Shown: positions 9,210 through 16,340 of the stretch, in pieces
Numbering within the stretch: the first letter of the stretch is position 1
Layout of the letters: every line of letters begins with the position of its first letter
Assembly (NCBI RefSeq): GCF_002362315.1
Contig: NZ_MTZV01000003.1
Coordinates: 481,737 to 545,736, forward strand
Direction of reading: 5' to 3'
DNA from: Paraburkholderia acidicola
GTDB taxonomy: Bacteria > Pseudomonadota > Gammaproteobacteria > Burkholderiales > Burkholderiaceae
DNA: 64,000 nt
The notes under the pieces: generated by a model
The model's input: the letters and a program-made list of their open reading frames with translations, nothing else
Databases searched by the model: none
What the model was told of the DNA's origin: nothing
Program-made: the position numbers and the translations under genes

Positions 9210-9240
9210 TCGACACATCATGACGTCATGATGTTATAAT
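9210..9240 (+). promoter_or_regulatory. gntR promoter with 20-bp perfect palindrome
   Basis: A -35-like TCGACA (9210-9215) and a perfect -10 TATAAT (9235-9240) are separated by 19 bp. That gap is filled by the palindrome ACATCATGAC/GTCATGATGT (9215-9234). The ATG at 9247 is seven bases past the -10, giving a probable leaderless transcript. A bound regulator would occlude the promoter, so GntR autorepression is the simplest reading. Confidence 0.65.
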
Positions 9241-9246
9241 TTGTCG

Positions 9247-9990
9247 ATGAACACCAAATTCGAAAAAGCCCCTCTGTACGCGAAAGTTGAAATGGCATTG
9301 GCGGCAGAGATCGGGACTCGCGGCCTTCCATCAGGCAGTCAACTTCCACCAGAAGGCCCCCTGATGGAGCGGTTCGGGGTAAGCCGAATCACACTGCGCA
9401 AAGCTATTGAAAATCTCGCGGCTCGCGGCTTGGTAGAAATCCGGCGTGGCAAGGGAACCTTCGTTTCAGAACCAAAGGTCACGCAGGAATTGAGCGCGCT
9501 GACTGGATTCGTGGAAGACATGGTTGCACTAGGCCGCCATCCCACGGCCCGACTATTGGACAAACGCTCTGTGCTCGCGACTAAGGAGGTTGCGCAGCAC
9601 CTGGGCATCGCGTTCGGCACGCAGGTCTACCGCATTGAACGGGTGCGACTCGCTGATGGCGTCGCGATGTCGTTCGACGAAACCTACTTGCCACTCGATA
9701 TTGGCGAAAAGGTCGCTAGCGACGATCTGGAGGCAGAGCCTATCTTTGATTTACTCGAAAACAAATACGAGCTGCCCTTGGTCGAAGCCGAGTACCAGCT
9801 CGAAGCCGCCACAGCAGACGAGCACGTCGCACAAGCTCTAGGAATCGAAGTCGGAAGCCCCGTATTCCTCATTGAGCGCACCTCCTATACCGAAGGGCAT
9901 CGACCCATTGATTACGAAAAGCTCCACTATCGGGGCGATCTGATCAGGTTTTCAACACGGCTAGCCCGGCGTCCGCCCACTCGGATCTAA
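9247..9990 (+). CDS. GntR/HutC-family transcriptional regulator (UTRA effector domain)
   Basis: A 247-residue regulator. Residues about 10-75 are the GntR winged helix (LPSGSQLPPEG, FGVSRITLRKAIENLAARG, GKGTFV). The remainder is the UTRA ligand-binding domain, ending with the typical IDYEKLHYRGDLIRF. ATG 9247 is preferred to TTG 9241 because it fits the promoter. It stands 15 bp upstream of a TauE-type exporter gene and very likely controls it. The ligand is unknown; in similar neighbourhoods it is often a sulfonate, phosphonate or other small organic anion, which here is inference. Confidence 0.92.
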   Translation: MNTKFEKAPLYAKVEMALAAEIGTRGLPSGSQLPPEGPLMERFGVSRITLRKAIENLAARGLVEIRRGKGTFVSEPKVTQELSALTGFVEDMVALGRHPTARLLDKRSVLATKEVAQHLGIAFGTQVYRIERVRLADGVAMSFDETYLPLDIGEKVASDDLEAEPIFDLLENKYELPLVEAEYQLEAATADEHVAQALGIEVGSPVFLIERTSYTEGHRPIDYEKLHYRGDLIRFSTRLARRPPTRI

Positions 9991-10005
9991 CAGGGAACCG
10001 ATAGA

Positions 10006-10866
10006 TTGGAAATCTCAACGATTCTTTGGCTATTCGTGGCCGCCTTTGGCGCGAGTGCGCTTGGCGGCGTGCTTGGCATGGCAAGCGGTATCTTTATTGT
10101 GCCGATGCTCACGCTACTTTTTGGCGTGGATATTCATGTGGCGATAGGTGCGAGCCTTGTATCGGTCATTGCCTGTTCGTGCGCTAGCGCCGCGCCACTA
10201 TTGAAAGGACGCTTGACCAACATCCGGCTCGCTATTGTTCTGGAAACGGCCACCACACTTGGGGCGATAACCGGCGCACTCCTCATCGATATTGCCTCGA
10301 CCTCCTTTCTCTATGGCCTATTTGCCGTCATTTTGGCCGTCTCAGCAAGGCAAATGCTTTCGCGCCGCCGCGAGGCGATCGACACGAGTGCACCCAACAT
10401 AAATGGCTGGGCGACAGTGTTACGCCTGCATTCGAGCTTTCCTGAGCCGGCGTTAGGAGGGGAGACCCCTTACCAAGTGGGTCGCGTGCCGCTTGGCCTA
10501 TCCCTCATGTATGGCGCCGGTTTGATATCGGCACTACTTGGCATTGGTTCGGGTGTGCTCAAAATCCCTGCTATGGATACCGCGTTGCGGTTGCCCATCA
10601 AGGTTTCATCCGCGACGTCGAATTTCATGATTGGGGTGACGGCTGCCGCGAGCGCCGGAGCCTACTTCGCGCGCGGCGGCGTTGATATCGGCATTGCCGC
10701 CCCTATCGCGCTTGGCTCCGTTGTCGGTGCGCTGCTTGGTGCGCGGCTGCTGATGGGACTTCCCGCTGACAAGCTGCGCATCTTCTTTGTCATTGTCCTG
10801 GCGCTGCTCGCTGTCCAAATGCTCACAAGCGCCTTTGGCGTCCATATATCCGGAGGTACAGCATGA
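10006..10866 (+). CDS. TauE/SafE-family membrane anion exporter
   Basis: A 286-residue integral membrane protein with the two-halved TauE/SafE layout. The first half begins GGVLGMASGIFIVPMLTLLFG and the second repeats the pattern as LISALLGIGSGVLKIPAM; about eight hydrophobic helices are separated by a short loop near residues 130-165. The start is TTG 10006, with an AGGGA-type site upstream. The family exports sulfite, sulfoacetate or other small organic anions. It overlaps the DUF1634 gene as ATGA, and that pairing is common. Placed after a GntR regulator, it looks like an inducible export cassette carried by the transposon. Confidence 0.88.
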   Translation: MEISTILWLFVAAFGASALGGVLGMASGIFIVPMLTLLFGVDIHVAIGASLVSVIACSCASAAPLLKGRLTNIRLAIVLETATTLGAITGALLIDIASTSFLYGLFAVILAVSARQMLSRRREAIDTSAPNINGWATVLRLHSSFPEPALGGETPYQVGRVPLGLSLMYGAGLISALLGIGSGVLKIPAMDTALRLPIKVSSATSNFMIGVTAAASAGAYFARGGVDIGIAAPIALGSVVGALLGARLLMGLPADKLRIFFVIVLALLAVQMLTSAFGVHISGGTA

Positions 10867-11195
10867 AGCCTGCAAGAGACAATGACGAACGCCGCGAACA
10901 AATCATTGCTGCGTTGCTCTGGTACGGAACGTGGCTTGCCTGCGCCATCATCGCGGCAGGGATGATCGTGGGCGCTTTTCCGCAAATTGAGAGTTCACTT
11001 AGTCCCGGTTTCAGCAGCTACGGCATCTTGAAAGTTGGCGTGGCGCTGCTCATTCTGTTACCGATTGCTCGCGTGACGTTGATGGTTGCTATTTTCCTAT
11101 GCGAACGTGATTATGCCTATGTTGCGATTTCATCGTTCGTCCTCGCGATTATTGCTGCTGGAATTTTGGTTGGGCTACATCAAGGTGTTGGATAG
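10863..11195 (+). CDS. DUF1634 small membrane protein
   Basis: A 110-residue protein with three hydrophobic helices (ALLWYGTWLACAIIAAGMIV, ILKVGVALLILLPIARV, YVAISSFVLAIIAAGILVG). This is the DUF1634 pattern. It is coupled to the TauE-type gene by a four-base overlap and is probably an accessory subunit of that exporter. Its exact role is not known. Confidence 0.87.
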   Translation: MKPARDNDERREQIIAALLWYGTWLACAIIAAGMIVGAFPQIESSLSPGFSSYGILKVGVALLILLPIARVTLMVAIFLCERDYAYVAISSFVLAIIAAGILVGLHQGVG

Positions 11196-11338
11196 CTCGC
11201 ATGATAGGCACACAATGACCCAAGGGCGCGCGAGTCACAGACGTCTCCACAGACAGGGGAGTCGTGCGGCACTATCGGTGGAGCCCCCCCCATTTGGTGA
11301 CGGCGCAGTCATCGACTTGCTAGACCACTGTTCTCGCT

Positions 11339-11659
11339 ATGGCATCGATCGAACGGACCGCTTACCCCCTGCTGAAGCGTAACCCCTCGGCTCGTGAACT
11401 TGCCGAGGTCTACACACCCACCGATAGCGAATTAACACTTGCCACGCGCCAGGTACGTGAACCGACACGGCGACTGAGCTTCCTGCTCTTGCCGAAGGGC
11501 TTTCAACGCCTGGGCTATTTTCCCGTTGTGGACGAGGTGCCCGTGGCCATCATGCGCCATGTCCGTGATGCGCTGCGGTTCAGCGGTCATACCCGTCCCG
11601 CCATGCGTAAGCAACTAGCCATCCCGTCTCGAGTTGCGTTGAAGGTCTTGGGAGCATCG
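11339..11659 (+). pseudogene. 5' fragment of a second, different Tn3-type transposase
   Basis: About 105 codons resemble the N-terminus of Tn3-family transposases (MASIERTAYP, PSARELAEVYTPT, FQRLGYFPVVDEVPVAI). The sequence differs clearly from the intact tnpA at 2667-5645, so it comes from another element. It is cut at about 11660, where IS-like sequence begins. The roughly 140 bp before it, after the DUF1634 gene, contain no gene I recognise. Confidence 0.8.
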
Positions 11660-11767
11660 TATCCACTTAAAAATAGGTGGATAAGTGAACACTATTGAAG
11701 AAGAAATGCCGCCTAGCCGCCGGCGCTATAGCATGGCGTTCAAGGCCCAGGTGGTGGCGGGACAGGC
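11660..11767 (+). mobile_element. IS66/IS3-type element 5' remnant
   Basis: It begins with a hairpin-like end (TATCCAC...GTGGATA) and continues into a short open frame (EEEMPPSRRR, then MAFKAQVVAGQA) like the first residues of an IS66- or IS3-type orfA helix-turn-helix protein. It breaks off at a stop near 11780, at the junction with the IS1182-like fragment. Confidence 0.45.
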
Positions 11768-11995
11768 GGCCCGTTGTTGATGGCGTAACACCGAAGAAGC
11801 CGAGTGCTTCCAGCTCAAGCTCTTCGACAAAGGCCTCGACGATCCTGACCGGGTTGTCCTCGGCAACGAAATCGTCCAGACATTCGGGCAGGAGTGTTAC
11901 CTGCTTGCGGTCATCACCTTCAACGAATCGCTTCATGAATCACCCGTCCCGAAAACGTTGATTCAGTCTAGGTGATCAAAACGTTTTCACACAGC
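11768..11995 (-). mobile_element. IS1182-family transposase 5' remnant with terminal repeat
   Basis: On the minus strand an ATG at 11936 opens MKRFVEGDDRKQVTLLPECL and then AEDNPVRIVEAFVEELE, the N-terminus of IS1182-family transposases. It stops resembling them after GVTPSTTGR. Upstream, GGCTGTGTGAAAACGTTTTG looks like the element's terminal repeat. Only about 55 of more than 400 residues remain. Confidence 0.75.
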
Positions 11996-12367
11996 CTCGG
12001 TCGATCGGCGACATTCGTGCCACACACGCCTCGAGACTGCCTGCGCCGGTGCGTAGATATCTTTTTGAGGAGACGTCCAAAGTAGCCATCGCCCACGTTC
12101 TCACACGGCCCTAGGAATAGCCGAAAACCTTTGGCCAGCCGCTTTGCAGCCGGCATCTTCTCGACGCGCGGAAAGTAGTCACGGAGCTGGGCAGGCGAAC
12201 CGCGTAGCGTACCCGACATTCGTCGTGGAACGGTGGGAGAAAGTCGGGCCAACCGGCATAGAACGGCCGGCCGCTGTACTTAATTTGGGCTTGGCACAGT
12301 GCGAGCACGTCAACCGGATGTATGCCAATCGTCCCTGATCCGTTGTTGGCGTCCGATCATGGTCTGG
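11996..12367. other. Mobile-element debris without an intact gene
   Basis: About 370 bp with two overlapping minus-strand open frames that look like broken pieces of one coding region. A second TGTGAGAACG-type sequence near 12100 resembles an IS end. I cannot assign the parent element. Confidence 0.4.
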
Positions 12368-12685
12368 TTAATCAGGGTCGGTTGCGTCATTATAACGATG
12401 GATCGAGCCGTGCATCCGATCAGGTAGTGCTGTCTTATCGCTGTCGCACGCCGACTCCCACCGCTCGGGCAAGACGTTGATGTGCAAACCGAGCTGTTTC
12501 GCTGTTTCAATTGGCAGGCACACAACCACGTCAGCACCACCTTGTTCCCGGGTCTGTAATTCCACGCTGACACCGCGCAGTTCCAGATAGACAACGCCCG
12601 CTTCGAACACTTCTTCGTAGAAGTGCCAAGACGGCTCTCCAGCTTGATCCGAATCATGATGCGCTAGGGTTGCTTTGGTGCTCAT
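12368..12685 (-). CDS. Small hypothetical protein
   Basis: A 105-residue soluble protein starting MSTKATLAHHD at ATG 12685. The middle (FYEEVFEAGVVYLELRGVSVEL, split by the view, then VVVCLPIETAKQLGLH) has regular strand and helix periodicity and looks like a real small domain. I have seen similar small hypothetical proteins in Burkholderiaceae accessory regions but know no function. It survives among IS fragments and may be cargo. The C-terminal 30 residues are less ordered and could result from fusion with foreign sequence. Confidence 0.55.
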   Translation of the reverse strand: MSTKATLAHHDSDQAGEPSWHFYEEVFEAGVVYLELRGVSVELQTREQGGADVVVCLPIETAKQLGLHINVLPERWESACDSDKTALPDRMHGSIHRYNDATDPD

Positions 12686-12709
12686 AGTTTGCTCCCGTAC
12701 CTGAAAGCG

Positions 12710-12853
12710 TACGAGTCGGTCAGCCATGCCCGACGCTCCATCGGCGAATACATCGAGTTATACAACAGGAAACGGCCTCATTCGAGCCTGGCGGATCGCA
12801 CGCCGGATGAGGCATACTTCGCGACGCTGCCTGCGATCAAATCGGCAGCATGA
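12710..12853 (+). mobile_element. IS3-family orfB 3' remnant
   Basis: About 47 codons match the C-terminus of IS3-type transposases (YIELYNRKRPHSSLADRTP, then DEAYFATLPA). They are followed by a terminal region with CCACTTAAAAGTCTCAGAAAACTG up to about 12914, where the tnpA 3' fragment begins. The rest of the element is absent. Confidence 0.8.
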
Positions 12854-12914
12854 TTGCCTCGGACGTTCCACTTAAAAGTCTCAGAAAACTGTCCGAACAA
12901 GTGAGCCCACTTCT

Positions 12915-13020
12915 TCGGCGCGAACACATTAACCGGCTTGGAGATTACCTGCTGGATCTCCTTCGCCCCATCTTGCCGCTCAATCCGACCATCGATTTCG
13001 CCTTTAAATCAGCAGCATAG
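12915..13020 (+). pseudogene. Second tnpA, 3' fragment
   Basis: The last 34 or so codons of a tnpA nearly identical to the intact copy (RREHINRLGDYLLDLLRPIL...), ending in the same stop. One visible substitution changes His to Arg. It faces the opposite way to the intact gene, so the transposon's right end comes from a second, deleted copy of the same element. Confidence 0.85.
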
Positions 13021-13062
13021 GTCGAGATGTGGCGGATTTTTAACGAATCCCGGCCATACCTC
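12915..13062. repeat. Right 148-bp inverted end of the transposon
   Basis: Inverted copy of 2625-2772. It ends CCATACCTC and is followed directly by TAGCA. Confidence 0.85.
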
Positions 13063-13067
13063 TAGCA
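13063..13067 (+). repeat. Right target-site duplication (TAGCA)
   Basis: Copy of the five bases found at 2620-2624, immediately outside the right transposon end. Confidence 0.75.
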
Positions 13068-13235
13068 GGTCAAACCGGGGGTCTCGCAAAGTGCGCAGTA
13101 GACTGGGTGCGTTCAATCCACCTGACCAGATGGGCGGCAACAATCATTTTGGCGGGTATAGCGGCGAAGGTTCTGGCCGTTGCTCCCTTCGTCCGGGACG
13201 ATTACCCGACCATTCGCTTTCCGTGCCCGAGATAG
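13068..13235 (+). pseudogene. 3' half of the small ORF interrupted by the transposon
   Basis: 55 codons plus a stop, continuing in frame from 2529-2624 once the element and one target copy are removed. It contains a likely membrane helix (TIILAGIAAKVLAVAPF) and the tail RDDYPTIRFP. Its end overlaps the 3' end of the opposing integrase gene by about 30 bp. I do not recognise the family. Confidence 0.45.
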
Positions 13236-14410
13236 TCAGCCCAATCTTGCATCATCGCCGCACGCTTGCTGAAGAGATCACCTCGCGCATAGGCTGCTTC
13301 GGCCTTATTTTTTAACAGATGTGCTAACGCTGCTTCGGCGACTTCTCTTGGGTAGTGGGTTGTCTCTCCGACCCAGTCGCGAAAGGTGGAGCGGAAACCG
13401 TGAGCTGTCAAATCACCTCGTTCCATGCGTTTCAGCAGCTGAAGTAGAGCCATGTTTGATAGCGGTCTGTTTTCTCGTTGTCCAGCGAACACGTAGTCGT
13501 TCTGGCGGTGGTTCTTCATCATCTTCAATATGCAGAGCGCAGCCTTCGACAGCGGCACGCGATGCTCTTTTCCGGCCTTCATGCGGTCATCCGGGATTGT
13601 CCAGATCTTTTCGTTAAGATCAAACTCGCCCCATCGCGCTCCCAGTACCTCATTCGTGCGGGTCGCGGTGAGGATAAGCAATTCCAGCGCTTTCGCAGAA
13701 ATACCATCCTGTTTCCGTAAATCGCTCATGAAACCAGGGGCGTCCGCGTAGGGTAACGCTGCGTGGTGTTCAACTTTTTGCACTTTCGACCGTTTCGGCA
13801 ACAAATGGTCGAGGTGACCTTTCCAGCGCGCCGGGTTTTCTCCAGTTCGGTGGCCGCGCACGGTTGCCCAATCGAGTACTGATTCAATACGGCCGCGCAC
13901 CCGCGACGCAGTTTCAGTTTTCTCTCTCCAGATCGGCTCCAGCGCTTTCATGATGAGTGCTGTGTCAATGGCGGACACTGCAAGCGAGCCGAAGTGCGGC
14001 GATGCATAGGTGTCGAGTGTGCTCACCCATTGGTCGCCATGTTTCGCATTCTTCCATCCGCTTCGATGTGCCTCGATGTACGCTTCAGCACATTCGTCGA
14101 ATGTCTTGATCTTTGCAGCCGCAGCATTTGTCGATGCCCGACGTTGCTCCTTGGCGTCCAAGGGGTCAATGCCGTCAAGAAGCTGTTTGCGCGCCGCCAA
14201 GGCACTGACACGGGCCTCGGCTAGGCTGACGGTGTGCAGCGGGCCAAGCCCCATACCGCGCGCCTGGCCATTTTTCATATAACGAAAAAGCCACGATTTG
14301 ACACCTCCCTTTGTGATCTGCAGATACAGGCCCCCTCCATCACCATGGAGACCCGCCCTCGCGAGTTTGTTGATTTGTGTCGTGCTGAGTTTGTTGATTG
14401 AGTGTGCCAT
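13202..14410 (-). CDS. P4-type site-specific integrase (tyrosine recombinase)
   Basis: A 402-residue integrase that inserts or excises a genomic island. Domains in order: an arm-type DNA-binding N-terminus (GLHGDGGGLYLQIT, SWLFRYMKNG, LAEARVSALAARKQLLDGID), a core-binding SAM-like domain (about 105-190), and a catalytic domain with Arg in TATRTNEVLGARW, HxxR in HGFRSTFRDW and Tyr in EAAYARGDLFSKRA. It is intact. Such integrases usually sit next to the attachment site in a tRNA gene; I find no tRNA within 500 bp upstream. It marks the right part of the accessory region. Confidence 0.95.
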   Translation of the reverse strand: MAHSINKLSTTQINKLARAGLHGDGGGLYLQITKGGVKSWLFRYMKNGQARGMGLGPLHTVSLAEARVSALAARKQLLDGIDPLDAKEQRRASTNAAAAKIKTFDECAEAYIEAHRSGWKNAKHGDQWVSTLDTYASPHFGSLAVSAIDTALIMKALEPIWREKTETASRVRGRIESVLDWATVRGHRTGENPARWKGHLDHLLPKRSKVQKVEHHAALPYADAPGFMSDLRKQDGISAKALELLILTATRTNEVLGARWGEFDLNEKIWTIPDDRMKAGKEHRVPLSKAALCILKMMKNHRQNDYVFAGQRENRPLSNMALLQLLKRMERGDLTAHGFRSTFRDWVGETTHYPREVAEAALAHLLKNKAEAAYARGDLFSKRAAMMQDWADYLGHGKRMVG

Positions 14411-14886
14411 ACCGTCATCCTAACTTATTGACTCACAAATTGACTATCAAAATGTATGTAGATTCAGGGGGAATTGCGAGGAACGCCGTGGAAGTGGAAT
14501 GCCTTGAAATCCTTATCAGCAAAGGGTTTGATAGAATTTCACGGAATCCTGTGGAACCGGTGTTGTATGACCGTCTCTCCGCCACGATTACCCTTCCGGC
14601 ACTTCCAATAAATCCCGTCAAGCCAGGTTGTACAAGGCTCAACGGCGAGTCGCCAGCTCCGCAGACACTCCAGAAAAAGTCGCAGAATTTCGCGTTTTTC
14701 GCGGTACTTTTTCGGGTACTTTTGCGGCCTGATTCACAGCGATGCCGCGGCGTTTAATCGCAAACGGTATTGCGCGCAAGCCTTGAACCGAGCGCGCCGC
14801 CTGTCGTTCAACGCGCCGTCCCGGAACACCGATCACGACGGCACCCCGAGACAGCTCAGCAACATCAGCAAACCACGCCTAAGTCA
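14411..14886. other. Intergenic region upstream of the integrase, no gene seen
   Basis: About 475 bp that should hold the integrase promoter and possibly an attachment site. No tRNA or tmRNA fold is visible, and no clear direct repeat links it to the left part of the window. Local AT-rich short repeats (GCGTTTTTCGCGGTACTTTTTCGGGTAC) are present. Confidence 0.4.
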
Positions 14887-15915
14887 TCAGTAGTACAGGT
14901 ACACATCGTTGGGATCTACAGCAAGGTTGTAATTGCACTGTGGCGAAATGGACGAGCTCGCGTAACCGCCCTGCCACGACGGAGACAGCACATTGCCATT
15001 GGTGTCCCAAACCGTGACGCCTGAGAACTGTGTCATTGCCTGCGGCGGTAGCTGATCGCAGGTGCTCACCCCATACACCTCCAGTGTCCCGCCGAATACC
15101 CATTGCAGTTCACCCTGCGGCGCCGTATTCAAGGTCACGCTCTGCCCGTTGGTGGTGTCCTGAGTGACGATGGACCAGGACCCGCAATCGTAGACACCCA
15201 CTCCGCACAGCGAATACATGTCGCCCAGGATCTGGTCGCCGGGAGCAACCGAGGCCGGATCAGTATGAGTGGTTGTGCCGGCCGTGCAGCAGTTCCAGCT
15301 CGCGATGGTCCAGGCGTTATCGCCAAAGCCGTTAAAGCCAAGCACCGGTTGCAGAATTGACGCTACGTTCGGGGACTGCTCCAGCCCCGGAAAGAAAAAC
15401 ACCGTCTGCCCCGCGATATTGTTCGGAGCCGACGGCACTGTCCAGCTGACCTGCAAACGACCGACATTACTGCCGTTCTGATAGTTGACGCTCTCGATCC
15501 AGCCCGTGTACGTCGGCTGCTTCGGACCTGAGGCAGCCGCCGATGTCAGCGAACTGGCTCCCGTCGGGGCAATGCTGTGCCCTTGCCGATCGAAGTGCGC
15601 ACGGCCGCATTTCGCCGCTGAGCGAATGGTCCCGTTGCTCTGACGGATGCTCGCGTCGGCGCGCAAGCTCTCTCCTGCATGAATGGTCTGGACGCAATCG
15701 GGCGAGAAATAACCGTTGGGCGTCACGACGTACTCGAGCGGTACGTTAGCCGGGCGCGACGCCTCGCTTAGCGAGCCTACGGTGGTGAGCTGACGAGCGG
15801 GTACCAAAGGTCCGGCAGCGTGCGACGATGTAAAGAACAGCAAGAGCAACCATGCAAAGGCGAACAACCATAGATGACGATGCTCGATGGATAACAGCCG
15901 TTTACTCGGATTCAT
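14887..15915 (-). CDS. Secreted protein of unknown function, beta-sandwich-like
   Basis: A 342-residue protein with a Sec signal peptide (LWLFAFAWLLLLFFTSSHAA, cleavage after SHAA). The mature part contains the motifs GWIESVNYQN, LQVSWTVPSAP and QTVFFFPGLEQ, then ILQPVLGFNGFG, and ends in WDTNGNVLSPSW. Regular aromatic and Gly-rich strands suggest a lectin-like or glucanase-like beta sandwich; I recall similar uncharacterised secreted proteins in actinobacteria and fungi, but this is a weak memory. Paired Cys residues (SWNCCTAG, SLCGVGVYDCG, STCDQ) suggest disulfides. It has no operon partner: long gaps stand on both sides. Confidence 0.75.
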   Translation of the reverse strand: MNPSKRLLSIEHRHLWLFAFAWLLLLFFTSSHAAGPLVPARQLTTVGSLSEASRPANVPLEYVVTPNGYFSPDCVQTIHAGESLRADASIRQSNGTIRSAAKCGRAHFDRQGHSIAPTGASSLTSAAASGPKQPTYTGWIESVNYQNGSNVGRLQVSWTVPSAPNNIAGQTVFFFPGLEQSPNVASILQPVLGFNGFGDNAWTIASWNCCTAGTTTHTDPASVAPGDQILGDMYSLCGVGVYDCGSWSIVTQDTTNGQSVTLNTAPQGELQWVFGGTLEVYGVSTCDQLPPQAMTQFSGVTVWDTNGNVLSPSWQGGYASSSISPQCNYNLAVDPNDVYLYY

Positions 15916-16340
15916 TTGACATCCTCTCAGAGTGTGATGGGACTTTAGCTAGCGTCGCGTGAAGCCTGATTTTTCTCAGATACGTGGTGGGCTTCCAGGA
16001 GCATTCGGGCCTGCGACGTTCGCTTCACTGAGAATGGTTGACACGTATTTCCGCAATGCCTCTGACGCGAAAATTGATGCACGAATACGAACCGTCAGAC
16101 GCATGCAATAGTACGCATGGCGAAATATGTAGACTGAATGCAGTGCGACCCTTAGGACCACTTCTGCAATTTATATCGCCTCGCCCGTTACAGTGATGCA
16201 CCGTAGATCGGTTGAACGTTTTCTTGTGAAAACTGCAGACGTCGCGCGAGTTATCTGCTGTGTTGAGGCAACCTATGCATTTTCCATCTCATGCTCGTCA
16301 GCTACGACGAGAAACGCCGAGCAACTGAGTTTCCGTGCAC
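15916..16340. other. Intergenic region, nothing recognised
   Basis: About 425 bp between two convergently arranged secreted-protein units on the minus strand. It is AT-richer than its surroundings, with no convincing gene, RNA or terminator. It should contain the promoter of the gene at 14887-15915. Confidence 0.4.

Larger units (their letters stand above)
2625..13062. mobile_element. Tn3-family composite transposon, 10.4 kb
   Basis: The element is bounded by inverted copies of the same 148-bp end and flanked by TAGCA on both sides. From the left it carries tnpA, a tyrosine recombinase with a frameshift, a candidate resolution site, marR, an isochorismatase-like gene, a truncated MFS gene, an IS21-like remnant, gntR, tauE, DUF1634, a 5' fragment of a different Tn3-type tnpA, remnants of IS1182-like and other IS elements, a small hypothetical gene, an IS3-type orfB tail, and a second tnpA 3' end. 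Both ends derive from the tnpA-proximal terminus, so this is not a simple unit transposon. The flanking duplication implies that the present ends moved as one unit. Confidence 0.8.

Noticed and set aside
14411..14760. A tRNA gene as attachment site for the P4-type integrase
   Set aside because: I searched both strands for the T-loop GGTTCGAATCC-type pattern and cloverleaf arms and found none.
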